From the NCBI RefSeq assembly GCF_024220585.1, contig NZ_JAMXKF010000001.1:1002033-1066032 (forward strand): a DNA stretch of 64,000 nucleotides, given 5' to 3'. The stretch comes from Dyadobacter diqingensis. Lineage in GTDB: Bacteria > Bacteroidota > Bacteroidia > Cytophagales > Spirosomataceae. The notes below the pieces were generated by a model. That model saw nothing but the letters and a program-made list of their open reading frames with translations. It did not search any database and was not told the DNA's origin. Positions 56,018 to 64,000 of the stretch are shown one piece after another. Within the stretch, counting starts at the first letter, position 1; every line of letters begins with the position of its first letter. Position numbers and translations under genes: made by a program.

Positions 56018-58162
56018 ATGAAACGATTTTACCTGTTTTTATTGCTATTGACATCTGGGTATCTGTTACCGCCTGCTTCCGCCCAATCTGTGCGATGGCA
56101 TGAAATTCATCCCGGAATCTGGAAGGGCACCGTTGGAAAACCCGATGCTTATGATTTACTGAAAGCAGCCGATACAGAACCGTCGTCAACTCTGAAAAAA
56201 CTCAAAAAAGCAGATTTCCCGTTAAACAACGAGGATATTTCCGTTGAAGTGAAAAATGGTAAAACCTATCTTCGTTTTCCACTCGAAAGAAATGAACAAC
56301 TTTATGGCTTTGGTCTGAACTTTCAGACGATCCACCAACGCGGGCGGATTATGCAGCTGCACGCGGATCATTATGGCAAATCCGATAACGGACGAACCCA
56401 TGCACCCGTTCCTTTTTATGTCTCTTCCCTGGGATATGGCGTATTTGTAAATTCAGCGAAATACATTGATGTTTATGCCGGATCGTCGGTCAGGAAAGAC
56501 AGCAGAAACGCCCCGGAGGTTCAGGACAGAAATACGGATAAAAACTGGCAGGCCCACCCCTATTCCGACGCCGTGGAAATGCTTGTACCTGCCGAAGGGA
56601 TTGAGCTATATGTTTTTGCTGGTCCTAAGCCCGTGAACGCGATTGAGCGATTCAATTTGTTAAGCGGCGGGGGTTGCCTGCCGCCCCGGTGGGGACTGGG
56701 CTTCACGCAGCGTGTCAACAGGCTTTATAACGAGGAACAGGTAAAAGCCGAAGCCAAGGCTTTTTCGGATAAAGGTTATCCGCTCGATTTTATTGGATTG
56801 GAACCTGGCTGGCAGAGTAAATCCTATCCCTGCACGTTTGAATGGGACCAAATCCGTTTTCCAAATCCTGAAAAGTTTGTAAAGGAAATGGATGCTGTCG
56901 GTGTAAAAATTAACTTATGGACCAACCCATATGTTTCGCCGGATGCTTCTATTTATTCAAAAATAAAACCTTACACCGCGTCTAATACCGTGTGGAACGG
57001 GATTGTGCCCGATCTTTCTATGCCGGAAGCGAGAAAGATATTGTTTGGACAGTTTGAAAAAGAGCATGTAAAAATTGGTGTGAGTGGATATAAAATTGAC
57101 GAAGTGGATGGTTTCGATACTTATTTATGGCCGGATGTCGCAACTTTCCCTTCGGGTCACACGGCCGAACAGCTAAGACAAACCTACGGATTGCTGGTCC
57201 AGAAATATTCCTATGACATGTTCAGGAAAAACAACAGCCGTACCTATGGCCTGGTACGCGGCTCCAATGCCGGCGGCTCTTCTTTTCCTTACGTTATTTA
57301 CAACGACAATTACAGCCACGAAGATTTTATTACCGCGCTGATCAATAGTGGTTATTCAGGCGTATTGTGGACACCGGAAGTGCGCGCATCCAAAACAAGC
57401 GAGGAATGGCTCCGAAGATTTCAGACCGTATGCTTTTCTCCTATGGCTATGATCAACGCCTGGGCAAGCAGCACCCAACCCTGGACATTCCCCGATGTGG
57501 CCGAACAGGTTAAAGACATGGCTCAGCTACGGATGCGCATGATGCCCTATTGGTACAGCACTTTTGCCAAATATCACTACGAGGGCACCCCGCCATTCCG
57601 TGGAATGAACCTCGAAGAGGGTTTTGGGATGGAGATAAATAAAGAAAAAACGCCGACTAATCTGGAAGAAAATCCGTATGAGGAAGCCACGGCAAAAGAA
57701 GTTAAAAACCAGTATATGGCAGGAGAATATTTACTGGTAGCTCCGCTTTTTACAGGACAAACTTCCAGGAAGGTTATCTTGCCAAAAGGGAAATGGTACG
57801 ATTTCTACACCGGAAAATTTGCAGGTGAAGGCGAGGTCATTACGGTAACACCCGGATTATCCAAAATCCCTGTTTTCGTGAAGGATGGCGGCATTATCCC
57901 GATGATGCCCGCGTTGTTACATGCCCCCAAAGCAAATGAAAAGGTCGATCTGGAAATACGGTATTACGGGAAAAAGCAGGCAGCGGTTTCCAGCCTGTAC
58001 GACGACGACGGCGAAACTTTCGCTTACGAAAATAACCGGTACACCTGGCGTGAATTAAAGGTGGAAAGCCGCAACGGTGTTTTGAGAGGCACTATTTCTG
58101 CACCTGAGAAAGACAAGCCAAACACCATCGGCAGAGTAACCTGGCATTTTATGACAAACTAG
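56018..58162 (+). CDS. Exported glycoside hydrolase family 31 protein
   Basis: GH31 enzymes hydrolyse or transfer alpha-glycosides. The 714-residue protein has a signal peptide (residues 1-23, ending PASAQ), then a beta-sandwich (25-220; PLERNEQLYGFGLNFQTIHQRG) and a TIM barrel. The barrel has PPRWGLGFTQRVNRLYNEEQV near 225-245, the catalytic Asp in GYKIDEVDGFDTYLWPD near 360-375 and the NDNYSHEDF acid-base region near 430. A C-terminal beta domain closes it. The catalytic-site context differs from plain alpha-glucosidases, so the substrate may be a different sugar. Its last 14 bases overlap the converging Nudix gene. Confidence 0.87.
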   Translation: MKRFYLFLLLLTSGYLLPPASAQSVRWHEIHPGIWKGTVGKPDAYDLLKAADTEPSSTLKKLKKADFPLNNEDISVEVKNGKTYLRFPLERNEQLYGFGLNFQTIHQRGRIMQLHADHYGKSDNGRTHAPVPFYVSSLGYGVFVNSAKYIDVYAGSSVRKDSRNAPEVQDRNTDKNWQAHPYSDAVEMLVPAEGIELYVFAGPKPVNAIERFNLLSGGGCLPPRWGLGFTQRVNRLYNEEQVKAEAKAFSDKGYPLDFIGLEPGWQSKSYPCTFEWDQIRFPNPEKFVKEMDAVGVKINLWTNPYVSPDASIYSKIKPYTASNTVWNGIVPDLSMPEARKILFGQFEKEHVKIGVSGYKIDEVDGFDTYLWPDVATFPSGHTAEQLRQTYGLLVQKYSYDMFRKNNSRTYGLVRGSNAGGSSFPYVIYNDNYSHEDFITALINSGYSGVLWTPEVRASKTSEEWLRRFQTVCFSPMAMINAWASSTQPWTFPDVAEQVKDMAQLRMRMMPYWYSTFAKYHYEGTPPFRGMNLEEGFGMEINKEKTPTNLEENPYEEATAKEVKNQYMAGEYLLVAPLFTGQTSRKVILPKGKWYDFYTGKFAGEGEVITVTPGLSKIPVFVKDGGIIPMMPALLHAPKANEKVDLEIRYYGKKQAAVSSLYDDDGETFAYENNRYTWRELKVESRNGVLRGTISAPEKDKPNTIGRVTWHFMTN

Positions 58163-58655
58163 TTGTCGCGGTATTCAGGTTTTTAAAACCCAGATTAATA
58201 TGCAGAATGGCAGTAGTGTTAAGTAACAAATCGGTCGTGATAAATTCCGGATAAATACTTCCGGAATCGATTTGTCCGATGTCTTCCCAATGAAACAACA
58301 ACTCGTTATCATCTTCCCGGACGACAAAATCCAGCTGATTTTCAATGTCCGGGATTTCCATTTTGTAATAAAAACCGATCTCATGATACCGGATTTCATT
58401 GTATTCAAAGAAATTCTCAACCACCCATAACAAATTGCCGACGTGCACGGTTTTACCGATCTCCTCAACCATTTCGCGCAAAAGCGTTTCTCTGGAAAAT
58501 TCAAACATATCCACACGCCCACCCGGCAGACTCCAGAAATTATCAGTTGGTGTCTTGTGAAGAAGCAGTTTTCCGTTTTGAACAGCAACGCCGGCTACCC
58601 TGAAATTGAACAGTGAATTGCCCACGGGAAGGCAGATAGATTCGGCGCTGTTCAT
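58149..58655 (-). CDS. Nudix hydrolase
   Basis: Nudix proteins hydrolyse nucleoside-diphosphate-linked compounds. The 168-residue protein has the box GGRVDMFEFSRETLLREMVEEIGK near residues 46-69, matching GX5EX7REVXEEXG with all Glu ligands present. The start codon ATG lies at 58655. Its 3' end overlaps the converging GH31 gene by 14 bp. The substrate is not identifiable. Confidence 0.9.
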   Translation of the reverse strand: MNSAESICLPVGNSLFNFRVAGVAVQNGKLLLHKTPTDNFWSLPGGRVDMFEFSRETLLREMVEEIGKTVHVGNLLWVVENFFEYNEIRYHEIGFYYKMEIPDIENQLDFVVREDDNELLFHWEDIGQIDSGSIYPEFITTDLLLNTTAILHINLGFKNLNTATTSLS

Positions 58656-58674
58656 AGATCAATCGACATTTTAA

Positions 58675-59712
58675 TTACACATCAACGGTTTTACTCGCCG
58701 TCGATTCTCTGATGATCAAGGATGTTTTCAATGATCTTGTTTCAAAAACAGTCGGTTTTTTGGGGTGCTCGATCAGCCTGATTAAAAGCTCCGTGGCCTG
58801 ATGGCCCATATCCAATGCCGGCTGTACAACGGCAGTCAGCGGCGGGTTCAGCAAATCTGCAATGCCGGTATTGGTAAAACCGACAACGGCTATTTCTTCG
58901 GGAATCCTGATGTGTTTCTGGTGTAAAACCGATAAACAGCTGGTTGTTAACCGGTCGCTGGCAGTAAAAATGGCATCCGGCGGCTCAGGCATATCCAGTA
59001 GTTCCTGCACAGCAGTTTCGTTTTCACTGGTCATCATCCCGCCATGGTGACAATATTTAACATACGATTCATCAAACGGAATGCCGTTATCTTCCAGCGC
59101 CTGCCGGTATCCGTCAAGCCGCTCCATAGTGATCGACAGATAAAAAGGGCTGGTCAAATGTGCGATTTTTTTCCTTCCCGTTTTGATCAGATGTTCCGTT
59201 GCCTGATAACTTCCAAAGAAATTATCCACGACGATTTTATGCGTATCAATATTCTTGGGAACCCGGTCGATAAACACGATGGGCATCCCCTTTTCCAGCA
59301 GTTCTTCAAAATGTGTCAGATCTGTGGTAAGGCTCGAAAGCGACACCAAAAGGCCATCCACCTTTCTTGAAACAAGATAATTTGTATTGGCGACCTCCCG
59401 CTCGTAAGACTCATGGCTTTGAAAAATCACAACATGATAACCCATGTTGTAGGCAATGGATTCGATGCCATTGATAAGCTGGGAGAAAAAATTATTAGCA
59501 ATTTCAGGAATGATAACGCCGATCGATTTGCTCTTGCTGTCTCTCAAACTCAAAGCAATCGGATTAGGCCGGTAGTTCATTTTCTCGGCATATTCCAGTA
59601 CCAGCTTTTTAGTTTCATTATTGATTTCGTAACTATTTCTCAACGCACGGGAGACCGTGGATGTTGACAAATTTAATGCACGGGCAATATCTTTTATTGT
59701 AATTGTTTCCAA
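58675..59712 (-). CDS. LacI-family transcriptional regulator
   Basis: The 345-residue repressor has an N-terminal helix-turn-helix (TIKDIARALNLSTSTVSRAL, residues 4-23), a hinge region (NYRPNPIALSLRDSKS) and a periplasmic-binding-type effector domain (60-340, SIGVIIPEIANNFFSQLINGIE). It lies divergent from the kduD-like gene, with a palindromic operator-like site 130 bp upstream of its start. The effector is probably a uronate or its breakdown product; this is inference from the neighbours. A second copy of the operator precedes the pectinase gene. Confidence 0.93.
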   Translation of the reverse strand: METITIKDIARALNLSTSTVSRALRNSYEINNETKKLVLEYAEKMNYRPNPIALSLRDSKSKSIGVIIPEIANNFFSQLINGIESIAYNMGYHVVIFQSHESYEREVANTNYLVSRKVDGLLVSLSSLTTDLTHFEELLEKGMPIVFIDRVPKNIDTHKIVVDNFFGSYQATEHLIKTGRKKIAHLTSPFYLSITMERLDGYRQALEDNGIPFDESYVKYCHHGGMMTSENETAVQELLDMPEPPDAIFTASDRLTTSCLSVLHQKHIRIPEEIAVVGFTNTGIADLLNPPLTAVVQPALDMGHQATELLIRLIEHPKKPTVFETRSLKTSLIIRESTASKTVDV

Positions 59713-59835
59713 AGAATATATTCGTTTATTACAACTTATTCCTAGATAAAATATACTTAACTAAACACTCAGTGAATATACTAAATTACCCTTTAATTCT
59801 ACAATTTTCAATTATTAACTTACCACCTGACATTT

Positions 59836-59915
59836 CTGGTAACGTTCCCGAGAACGATTGCACAAAAAAAGACAATCCAATATTTGATAATTCTAATTAT
59901 TAAATCTAAACTCGT
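59836..59915 (+). promoter_or_regulatory. Operator/promoter block A upstream of the kduD-like gene
   Basis: An 80-bp block beginning CTGGTAACGTTCCCGAGAAC recurs, ungapped and about 70 of 80 bases identical, at 61898-61977. Within it CGTTC-CCGA-GAACG (59843-59856) is a dyad with 5-bp arms, typical of LacI operators. It sits between the LacI and kduD-like genes. Confidence 0.75.
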
Positions 59916-59990
59916 TGAAAATCATACCCATTTTTTGCAAAAACTGGCTGTATTTATGCCAGCGGCCCAAAAATCAACAGAAACATTTAA

Positions 59991-60761
59991 ATGAATAGTA
60001 CAAATTTGTTCAACCTAACCGGGAAAACTGCACTCGTAACTGGTTGTAATCGTGGTATAGGCAAAGCTATGGCCGAAGCACTGGCCGAAGCTGGGGCTGA
60101 TATCATCGGCATATCTTCTTCGCTGCCCACAACGGAAAGCGAAATTCAAAAATCGATCATATCGCTTGGGAGGAAATTTTATCCTTATCAGGTAGATTTG
60201 AGCAGCCGCGAGAGTCTTTATGCTTTTCTCAAAGTGGTTAAAGAAGATCATCCGGTTATTGATATTCTGGTCAATAATGCCGGCATTATCCTTCGCCAGC
60301 CTGCGGCCGAGCACAGCGACGAATACTGGGATCAGGTATTGAACATTAACCTGGACGCACCTTTCATCCTTTCCCGTGAACTCGGTAAAGAAATGGTTAC
60401 GCGAGGATATGGTAAAATAATCTTCACTGCATCTCTGCTGACTTTCCAGGGTGGAATAAATGTACCGGGTTATACGGCATCCAAAAGTGCCATTGGAGGT
60501 TTGGTGAAAGCGCTGGCCAACGAATGGGCCGGAAAAGGAGTTAATGTGAACGCCATTGCGCCGGGTTATATCAACACCGACAACACCGAGGCGCTGCGCA
60601 ACGATCCGGTCAGAAGCAAATCCATTCTCGACCGTATTCCCGCCGGTCGCTGGGGATTACCCGAAGATTTCAAAGGCCCTACGTTGTTTCTTGCCTCGGA
60701 TGCCTCCAATTACGTCAACGGAACGACTTTGACCGTCGATGGCGGCTGGATGGGTAGATAG
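59991..60761 (+). CDS. kduD: Short-chain dehydrogenase, KduD-like (2-keto-3-deoxy-D-gluconate dehydrogenase type)
   Basis: The 256-residue NAD(P)-dependent enzyme has the SDR glycine motif TGCNRGIGKAM (residues 17-27), the LVNNAGII motif near 92-99, catalytic Ser in TASLLTFQGG near 145 and Tyr-x-x-x-Lys in GYTASKSAIGG near 160-164. It is closest in layout to KduD or gluconate 5-dehydrogenase. It is 131 bp upstream of kduI and downstream of a LacI operator, so a role in the 5-keto-4-deoxyuronate pathway is likely. Symbol by context. Confidence 0.85.
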   Translation: MNSTNLFNLTGKTALVTGCNRGIGKAMAEALAEAGADIIGISSSLPTTESEIQKSIISLGRKFYPYQVDLSSRESLYAFLKVVKEDHPVIDILVNNAGIILRQPAAEHSDEYWDQVLNINLDAPFILSRELGKEMVTRGYGKIIFTASLLTFQGGINVPGYTASKSAIGGLVKALANEWAGKGVNVNAIAPGYINTDNTEALRNDPVRSKSILDRIPAGRWGLPEDFKGPTLFLASDASNYVNGTTLTVDGGWMGR

Positions 60762-60892
60762 CGGTCTGGCGCGCGGTTAATAATAGCATGTTGACTCTCC
60801 CGAATTTAATAGGTAACAACAAAATTTATAAAAGCGCTGTTTTCTAAAAAGCCAATTGCTAACAGCCAAAAGCTAATAAATACCCCTAAACT

Positions 60893-61723
60893 ATGGAAAT
60901 CAGGTTTGAAAGTAGCCGTAAGGAAGTATCTCAGATGAATACCGAGACTTTGCGGGAGAATTTTTTAATTGAAAATATATTTGAATCCGGTAAGATCAAC
61001 TGGGTTTATTCGCATTACGACCGTGTGATGATCGGTGGCGCCATACCCGTTTCCACGCCTCTGGTGCTGGAAACGTTCGATTCGTTGAAAGCAAATTATT
61101 TCCTGGAAAGACGTGAAATCGGTATCATCAACATTGGCGGCGATGGAAAAGTTACCGCTGACGGTGAAGAAATAGCAATCAGCAAACTGGGCTGTATTTA
61201 TGTAGGAAAAGGGACGCAGAAGGTCATTTTCACAAGCAACGACGCAGAAAATCCTGCCGCATTTTACTTGTTGTCGTCACCGGCGCATCAGACTTATCCA
61301 ACGCGTTTATTCACAAAAGAAGATGCAACGCCGGTAACGATCGGAAGTATGGAAACTTCCAACCACCGGACCATCTACAAATACATTCACCTGGATGGTA
61401 TCCAAAGCTGCCAGCTGGTGATGGGGCTTACGGTGCTAAAAACGGGCAGTGTATGGAACACCATGCCATCGCACGTGCATGACCGTCGCATGGAGGCTTA
61501 CTGTTATTTTGACGTACCTGCCAACCAGCGTGTGCTGCATTTGATGGGTGAGCCGTCTGAAACCCGTCATTTATGGGTAGCCGACCGTCAGGCTATTATC
61601 TCGCCACCCTGGTCGATCCACTCGGGCTGTGGTACCTCCAACTATTCATTTATTTGGGGAATGGCCGGAGAAAACAAAGATTACACCGACATGGACGCCG
61701 TTGCCATAGGCGATTTGCGTTAA
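60893..61723 (+). CDS. kduI: 5-dehydro-4-deoxy-D-glucuronate isomerase
   Basis: KduI isomerises 5-keto-4-deoxyuronate, the product of pectin lyases, to 3-deoxy-D-glycero-2,5-hexodiulosonate. The 276-residue cupin has FLIENIFESGKINWVYSHYDRVMIGGAIP near the start. The zinc-binding segment MPSHVHDRRMEAYCYF lies near 194-209, and the second His in PPWSIHSGCGTSNYSFIWG near 240-258. The length and motifs match the family. It precedes a terminator. Confidence 0.95.
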   Translation: MEIRFESSRKEVSQMNTETLRENFLIENIFESGKINWVYSHYDRVMIGGAIPVSTPLVLETFDSLKANYFLERREIGIINIGGDGKVTADGEEIAISKLGCIYVGKGTQKVIFTSNDAENPAAFYLLSSPAHQTYPTRLFTKEDATPVTIGSMETSNHRTIYKYIHLDGIQSCQLVMGLTVLKTGSVWNTMPSHVHDRRMEAYCYFDVPANQRVLHLMGEPSETRHLWVADRQAIISPPWSIHSGCGTSNYSFIWGMAGENKDYTDMDAVAIGDLR

Positions 61724-61743
61724 CAGCATCCAAAAAATACAGA

Positions 61744-61785
61744 GGAGTTTGGTAAAATTAAGTCTTTTACCAAACTCCTTTTTTA
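61744..61785 (+). terminator. Terminator of kduI
   Basis: GGAGTTTGGTAAAA (61744-61757) pairs with TTTTACCAAACTCC (61765-61778) to give a 14-bp stem with a 7-base loop, followed by TTTTTTATT. Confidence 0.9.
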
Positions 61786-61897
61786 TTGCTATAATACCAA
61801 TTTTCAGCAAGCCGTTTTTGCTCTCAAACAGCTTCAAATTCCGCCTAAATTCATTTATACAGCTTAAAATCATATCTGATCAGGTAAAATACTTCGA

Positions 61898-61977
61898 CTG
61901 GCAACGTTCCCGAGAACGATTGCACAACAAAAGACAATTTATTATTTGATAATTATAATTATAAGCTATAAACTCGT
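61898..61977 (+). promoter_or_regulatory. Operator/promoter block B upstream of the pectinase fusion gene
   Basis: This is the second copy of the 80-bp block, beginning CTGGCAACGTTCCCGAGAAC, with the CGTTC-CCGA-GAACG dyad at 61905-61918. It ends about 102 bp before the start codon of the pectinase fusion gene, so both loci share one regulatory signal. Confidence 0.75.
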
Positions 61978-62079
61978 CGTATCCCAGGATATTCGCTGCT
62001 GATGACAACAGGGAATAATTATTAAAATAAGTCAATTAATGAAACCATTTCCGGGAAACCGGCGGTGTATGAAACAAGG

Positions 62080-64000
62080 ATGAAAAAACTATTATTACTT
62101 TCTCTGGTAATCATTTTAGGGTTCAGACCGGATCAGGATAAAATCCAGGTTTTTCTGATTGGTGATTCTACTTTGGCCAATAAACAACCTGGGGACGCTC
62201 CCGAAACTGGTTGGGGAATGGTTTTTCAGGATTTTTTCGAAAATAATATTCAGGTACAAAATCACGCGATGAATGGCCGCAGCACCAAAAGTTTTATCAA
62301 CGAAGGACGCTGGGCAACAATCACAAAAACGATGAAATCAGGCGACTGGGTATTGATCCAGTTCGGGCACAATGATTCAAAAGATAAAGACACCAGCCGT
62401 TACGCCGCTGCCAATACCGATTATAAGAAAAATCTGGCTCGTTTTATAAACGAAACCCGGGCCAAAGGTGGAAAACCGGTTTTGATAACCCCCGTAATGC
62501 GTCGCCGTTTTGACGAAAAAGGCAAATTTTTGGATACCCACGGCGACTATCCTGCTGCGGTAAAAGCAGTGGCGACAGAATTAAAAGTGCCGGTGATTGA
62601 CCTGCATCAATTAAGTCAGGCAGTCATTGTCCAGCACGGTATTGAAGGGTCGAAGGCTTTGTTTATGCATCTGGAAGGTGGTTATTATCCAAAATTCCCA
62701 AAAGGTATTGTGGACGACACCCATTTCTCCGAATACGGTGCGCGGATTATGGCCGGTTTGGTTGCCAAAGAAATAAAGTCTCAAAATCTTGCTTTGGAAA
62801 AGCATCTCAAACATTTCGGCACCACCGACAAATATGTGTTTGATTTGCCAGTCATTCAACAGCCGGCGTTCCGGAAAGACACCTTCAACATCATTTCCTA
62901 TGGTGCTAAAAATGATGGCATAACCCTCAATTCCGTTGCCATCAGCAAGGCTATAAATGCCTGCGCAGAAAAAGGAGGCGGAACGGTTTTAATTCCGGAA
63001 GGTTTCTGGCTGACCGGCCCGATTACTTTAAAAAGCAACATTAACCTGCACATTGCCAAAGGCGCTCTGTTACAATTCAGTGACAATTATAAAGATTATC
63101 CCCTTGTAAAAACCACCTGGGAAGGGTTGGACGCCATTCGCTGCCAATCGCCGGTGAGTGCCGCCGATGCGGTTAATATCGCCATCACCGGCAGCGGGAT
63201 TATTGACGGAGCCGGGCAAGTCTGGCGGTCAGTTAAAAAGGAAAAATTAACAGATTCACAATGGCAAAAACTGATTACCTCCGGAGGCGTTCTCGATGAA
63301 GGCCAAAAAACCTGGTATCCAAGTGAAGGTTCACGTTTGGGAAATAAAACGCCGGGAGCAGGCAACATTGCGGCCGGTTACACGATAGAAAATGTTGTTA
63401 AATTTCAGGAGTTTTTGCGTCCCAACCTGATCCGCTTCACCAATTGCAAAAAGATATTGCTGGAAGGCGTCACATTCCAGAACTCCCCTGCCTGGAACCT
63501 GCACCCGATGCTTTGCGACCATATCACGTTAAAAAATTTAACGGTTCGTAACCCCTGGTATGCACAGAACGGAGACGGTGTCGACCTGGAATCGTGCCGG
63601 TTCGGAATGATCGACAATTGTACTTTTGATGTAGGCGACGACGGAATTTGCATTAAATCCGGCCGTGACGAAGAAGGCCGTAGGCGTGGCGTACCTACCG
63701 AAAATGTTATCGTCCAGAATTCAACGGTTTTCCACGGCCACGGTGGTTTTGTGATCGGCAGTGAAATGTCCGGCGGCGTTAAAAACCTGTTTATCAACAA
63801 TTGTAATTTTCTGGGAACCGACGTTGGGCTTCGCTTCAAAACAGCACGCGGCCGCGGTGGTGTGGTTGAAAATATTTTCATCTCCGACATTAACATGTCA
63901 AATATTCCGGGCGAAGCAGTTTTATTCGATATGTATTACATGGCCAAAGATCCGGTTCCAAAAGCGGGCGAGAAAAATGAACTACCCGTTATGAAAGCAG
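62080..64000 (+). CDS. CE12-type acetylesterase fused to GH28 polygalacturonase, runs off the window
   Basis: This open frame has no stop before the window end, so at least 640 residues are coded. It starts MKKLLLLSLVIILGF, a signal peptide. Residues 22-260 form an SGNH/CE12 rhamnogalacturonan-acetylesterase-like domain: IGDSTLANK (Ser30), QFGHNDSKDKD and DTHFSEYGAR. From residue 268 it is GH28: FNIISYGAKNDG, then the catalytic motifs NGDGVDLES, VGDDGICIKSG, GHGGFVIGSE and RFKTARGRGG. The enzyme would deacetylate and hydrolyse pectin. It is preceded by operator block B, the same signal as kduD. The end of the gene is not in the window. Confidence 0.9.
   Translation, partial: MKKLLLLSLVIILGFRPDQDKIQVFLIGDSTLANKQPGDAPETGWGMVFQDFFENNIQVQNHAMNGRSTKSFINEGRWATITKTMKSGDWVLIQFGHNDSKDKDTSRYAAANTDYKKNLARFINETRAKGGKPVLITPVMRRRFDEKGKFLDTHGDYPAAVKAVATELKVPVIDLHQLSQAVIVQHGIEGSKALFMHLEGGYYPKFPKGIVDDTHFSEYGARIMAGLVAKEIKSQNLALEKHLKHFGTTDKYVFDLPVIQQPAFRKDTFNIISYGAKNDGITLNSVAISKAINACAEKGGGTVLIPEGFWLTGPITLKSNINLHIAKGALLQFSDNYKDYPLVKTTWEGLDAIRCQSPVSAADAVNIAITGSGIIDGAGQVWRSVKKEKLTDSQWQKLITSGGVLDEGQKTWYPSEGSRLGNKTPGAGNIAAGYTIENVVKFQEFLRPNLIRFTNCKKILLEGVTFQNSPAWNLHPMLCDHITLKNLTVRNPWYAQNGDGVDLESCRFGMIDNCTFDVGDDGICIKSGRDEEGRRRGVPTENVIVQNSTVFHGHGGFVIGSEMSGGVKNLFINNCNFLGTDVGLRFKTARGRGGVVENIFISDINMSNIPGEAVLFDMYYMAKDPVPKAGEKNELPVMKA

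Overview
The window looks like chromosomal DNA from a Bacteroidota bacterium of the order Cytophagales; a Dyadobacter/Spirosoma relative is my inference. Signs of this are promoter -7 boxes of the TAnnTTTG type, few Shine-Dalgarno sites, signal peptides ending in Gln-Ala-Gln-like motifs, a FecI/FecR pair with DUF4974, STN/carboxypeptidase-regulatory domains, head-GIN and PspC/DUF5668 proteins, and a polysaccharide-degradation region. No phage, insertion sequence or CRISPR array was found. The window starts inside a tRNA-Glu and ends inside a large pectinolytic gene.

Layout. 1-7914: tRNA-Glu, secreted M14 peptidase, aroQ, a XerC/D recombinase, sixA with a small membrane protein, sppA and a YihY-family protein. 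8006-15599: a coiled-coil envelope protein, a PAS-LuxR regulator, a four-gene run ending in a two-component system (membrane protein, histidine kinase, response regulator), a nucleoside transporter and a SnoaL-like protein. 15828-20347: full-length metH divergent from an Lrp/AsnC regulator, with a strong palindrome between them. 20586-24786: a tandem PepSY-like lipoprotein, an ECF sigma factor overlapping a membrane-anchored partner, and Ppx/GppA. 24823-28513: a carbamoyltransferase, SGNH hydrolase, DUF5989 and SxtJ-like locus. 28774-32152: a thioesterase and metE under a cobalamin riboswitch. 32412-33220: an array of structured repeats.

33392-41579: fumC, GH95 glycosidase, HEAT-repeat protein, D-2-hydroxyacid dehydrogenase, galK and galM. 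42066-45620: a TrpF-like protein with altered catalytic residues, a PspC/LiaF-like envelope-stress cluster and a VanX-type dipeptidase. 45622-55760: a GIN-domain lipoprotein, a FecI/FecR/STN-domain trio, nadE, an FtsX/LolE-type permease, an aminotransferase and a peroxiredoxin-like protein. 56018-64000: GH31, Nudix, LacI regulator, kduD-like SDR, kduI and a CE12-GH28 fusion.

Together the last genes make a pectin/galacturonate module. The CE12-GH28 enzyme would deacetylate and cut pectin, and KduI and the SDR would process the unsaturated uronate that results. The LacI protein probably controls both transcription units through an 80-bp promoter block present in two near-identical copies. MetH (B12-dependent) and MetE (B12-independent, riboswitch-controlled) form a cobalamin-dependent switch for methionine synthesis. 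Several intergenic regions carry palindromic or nested repeats of different families, which is the main structure the genes do not explain.
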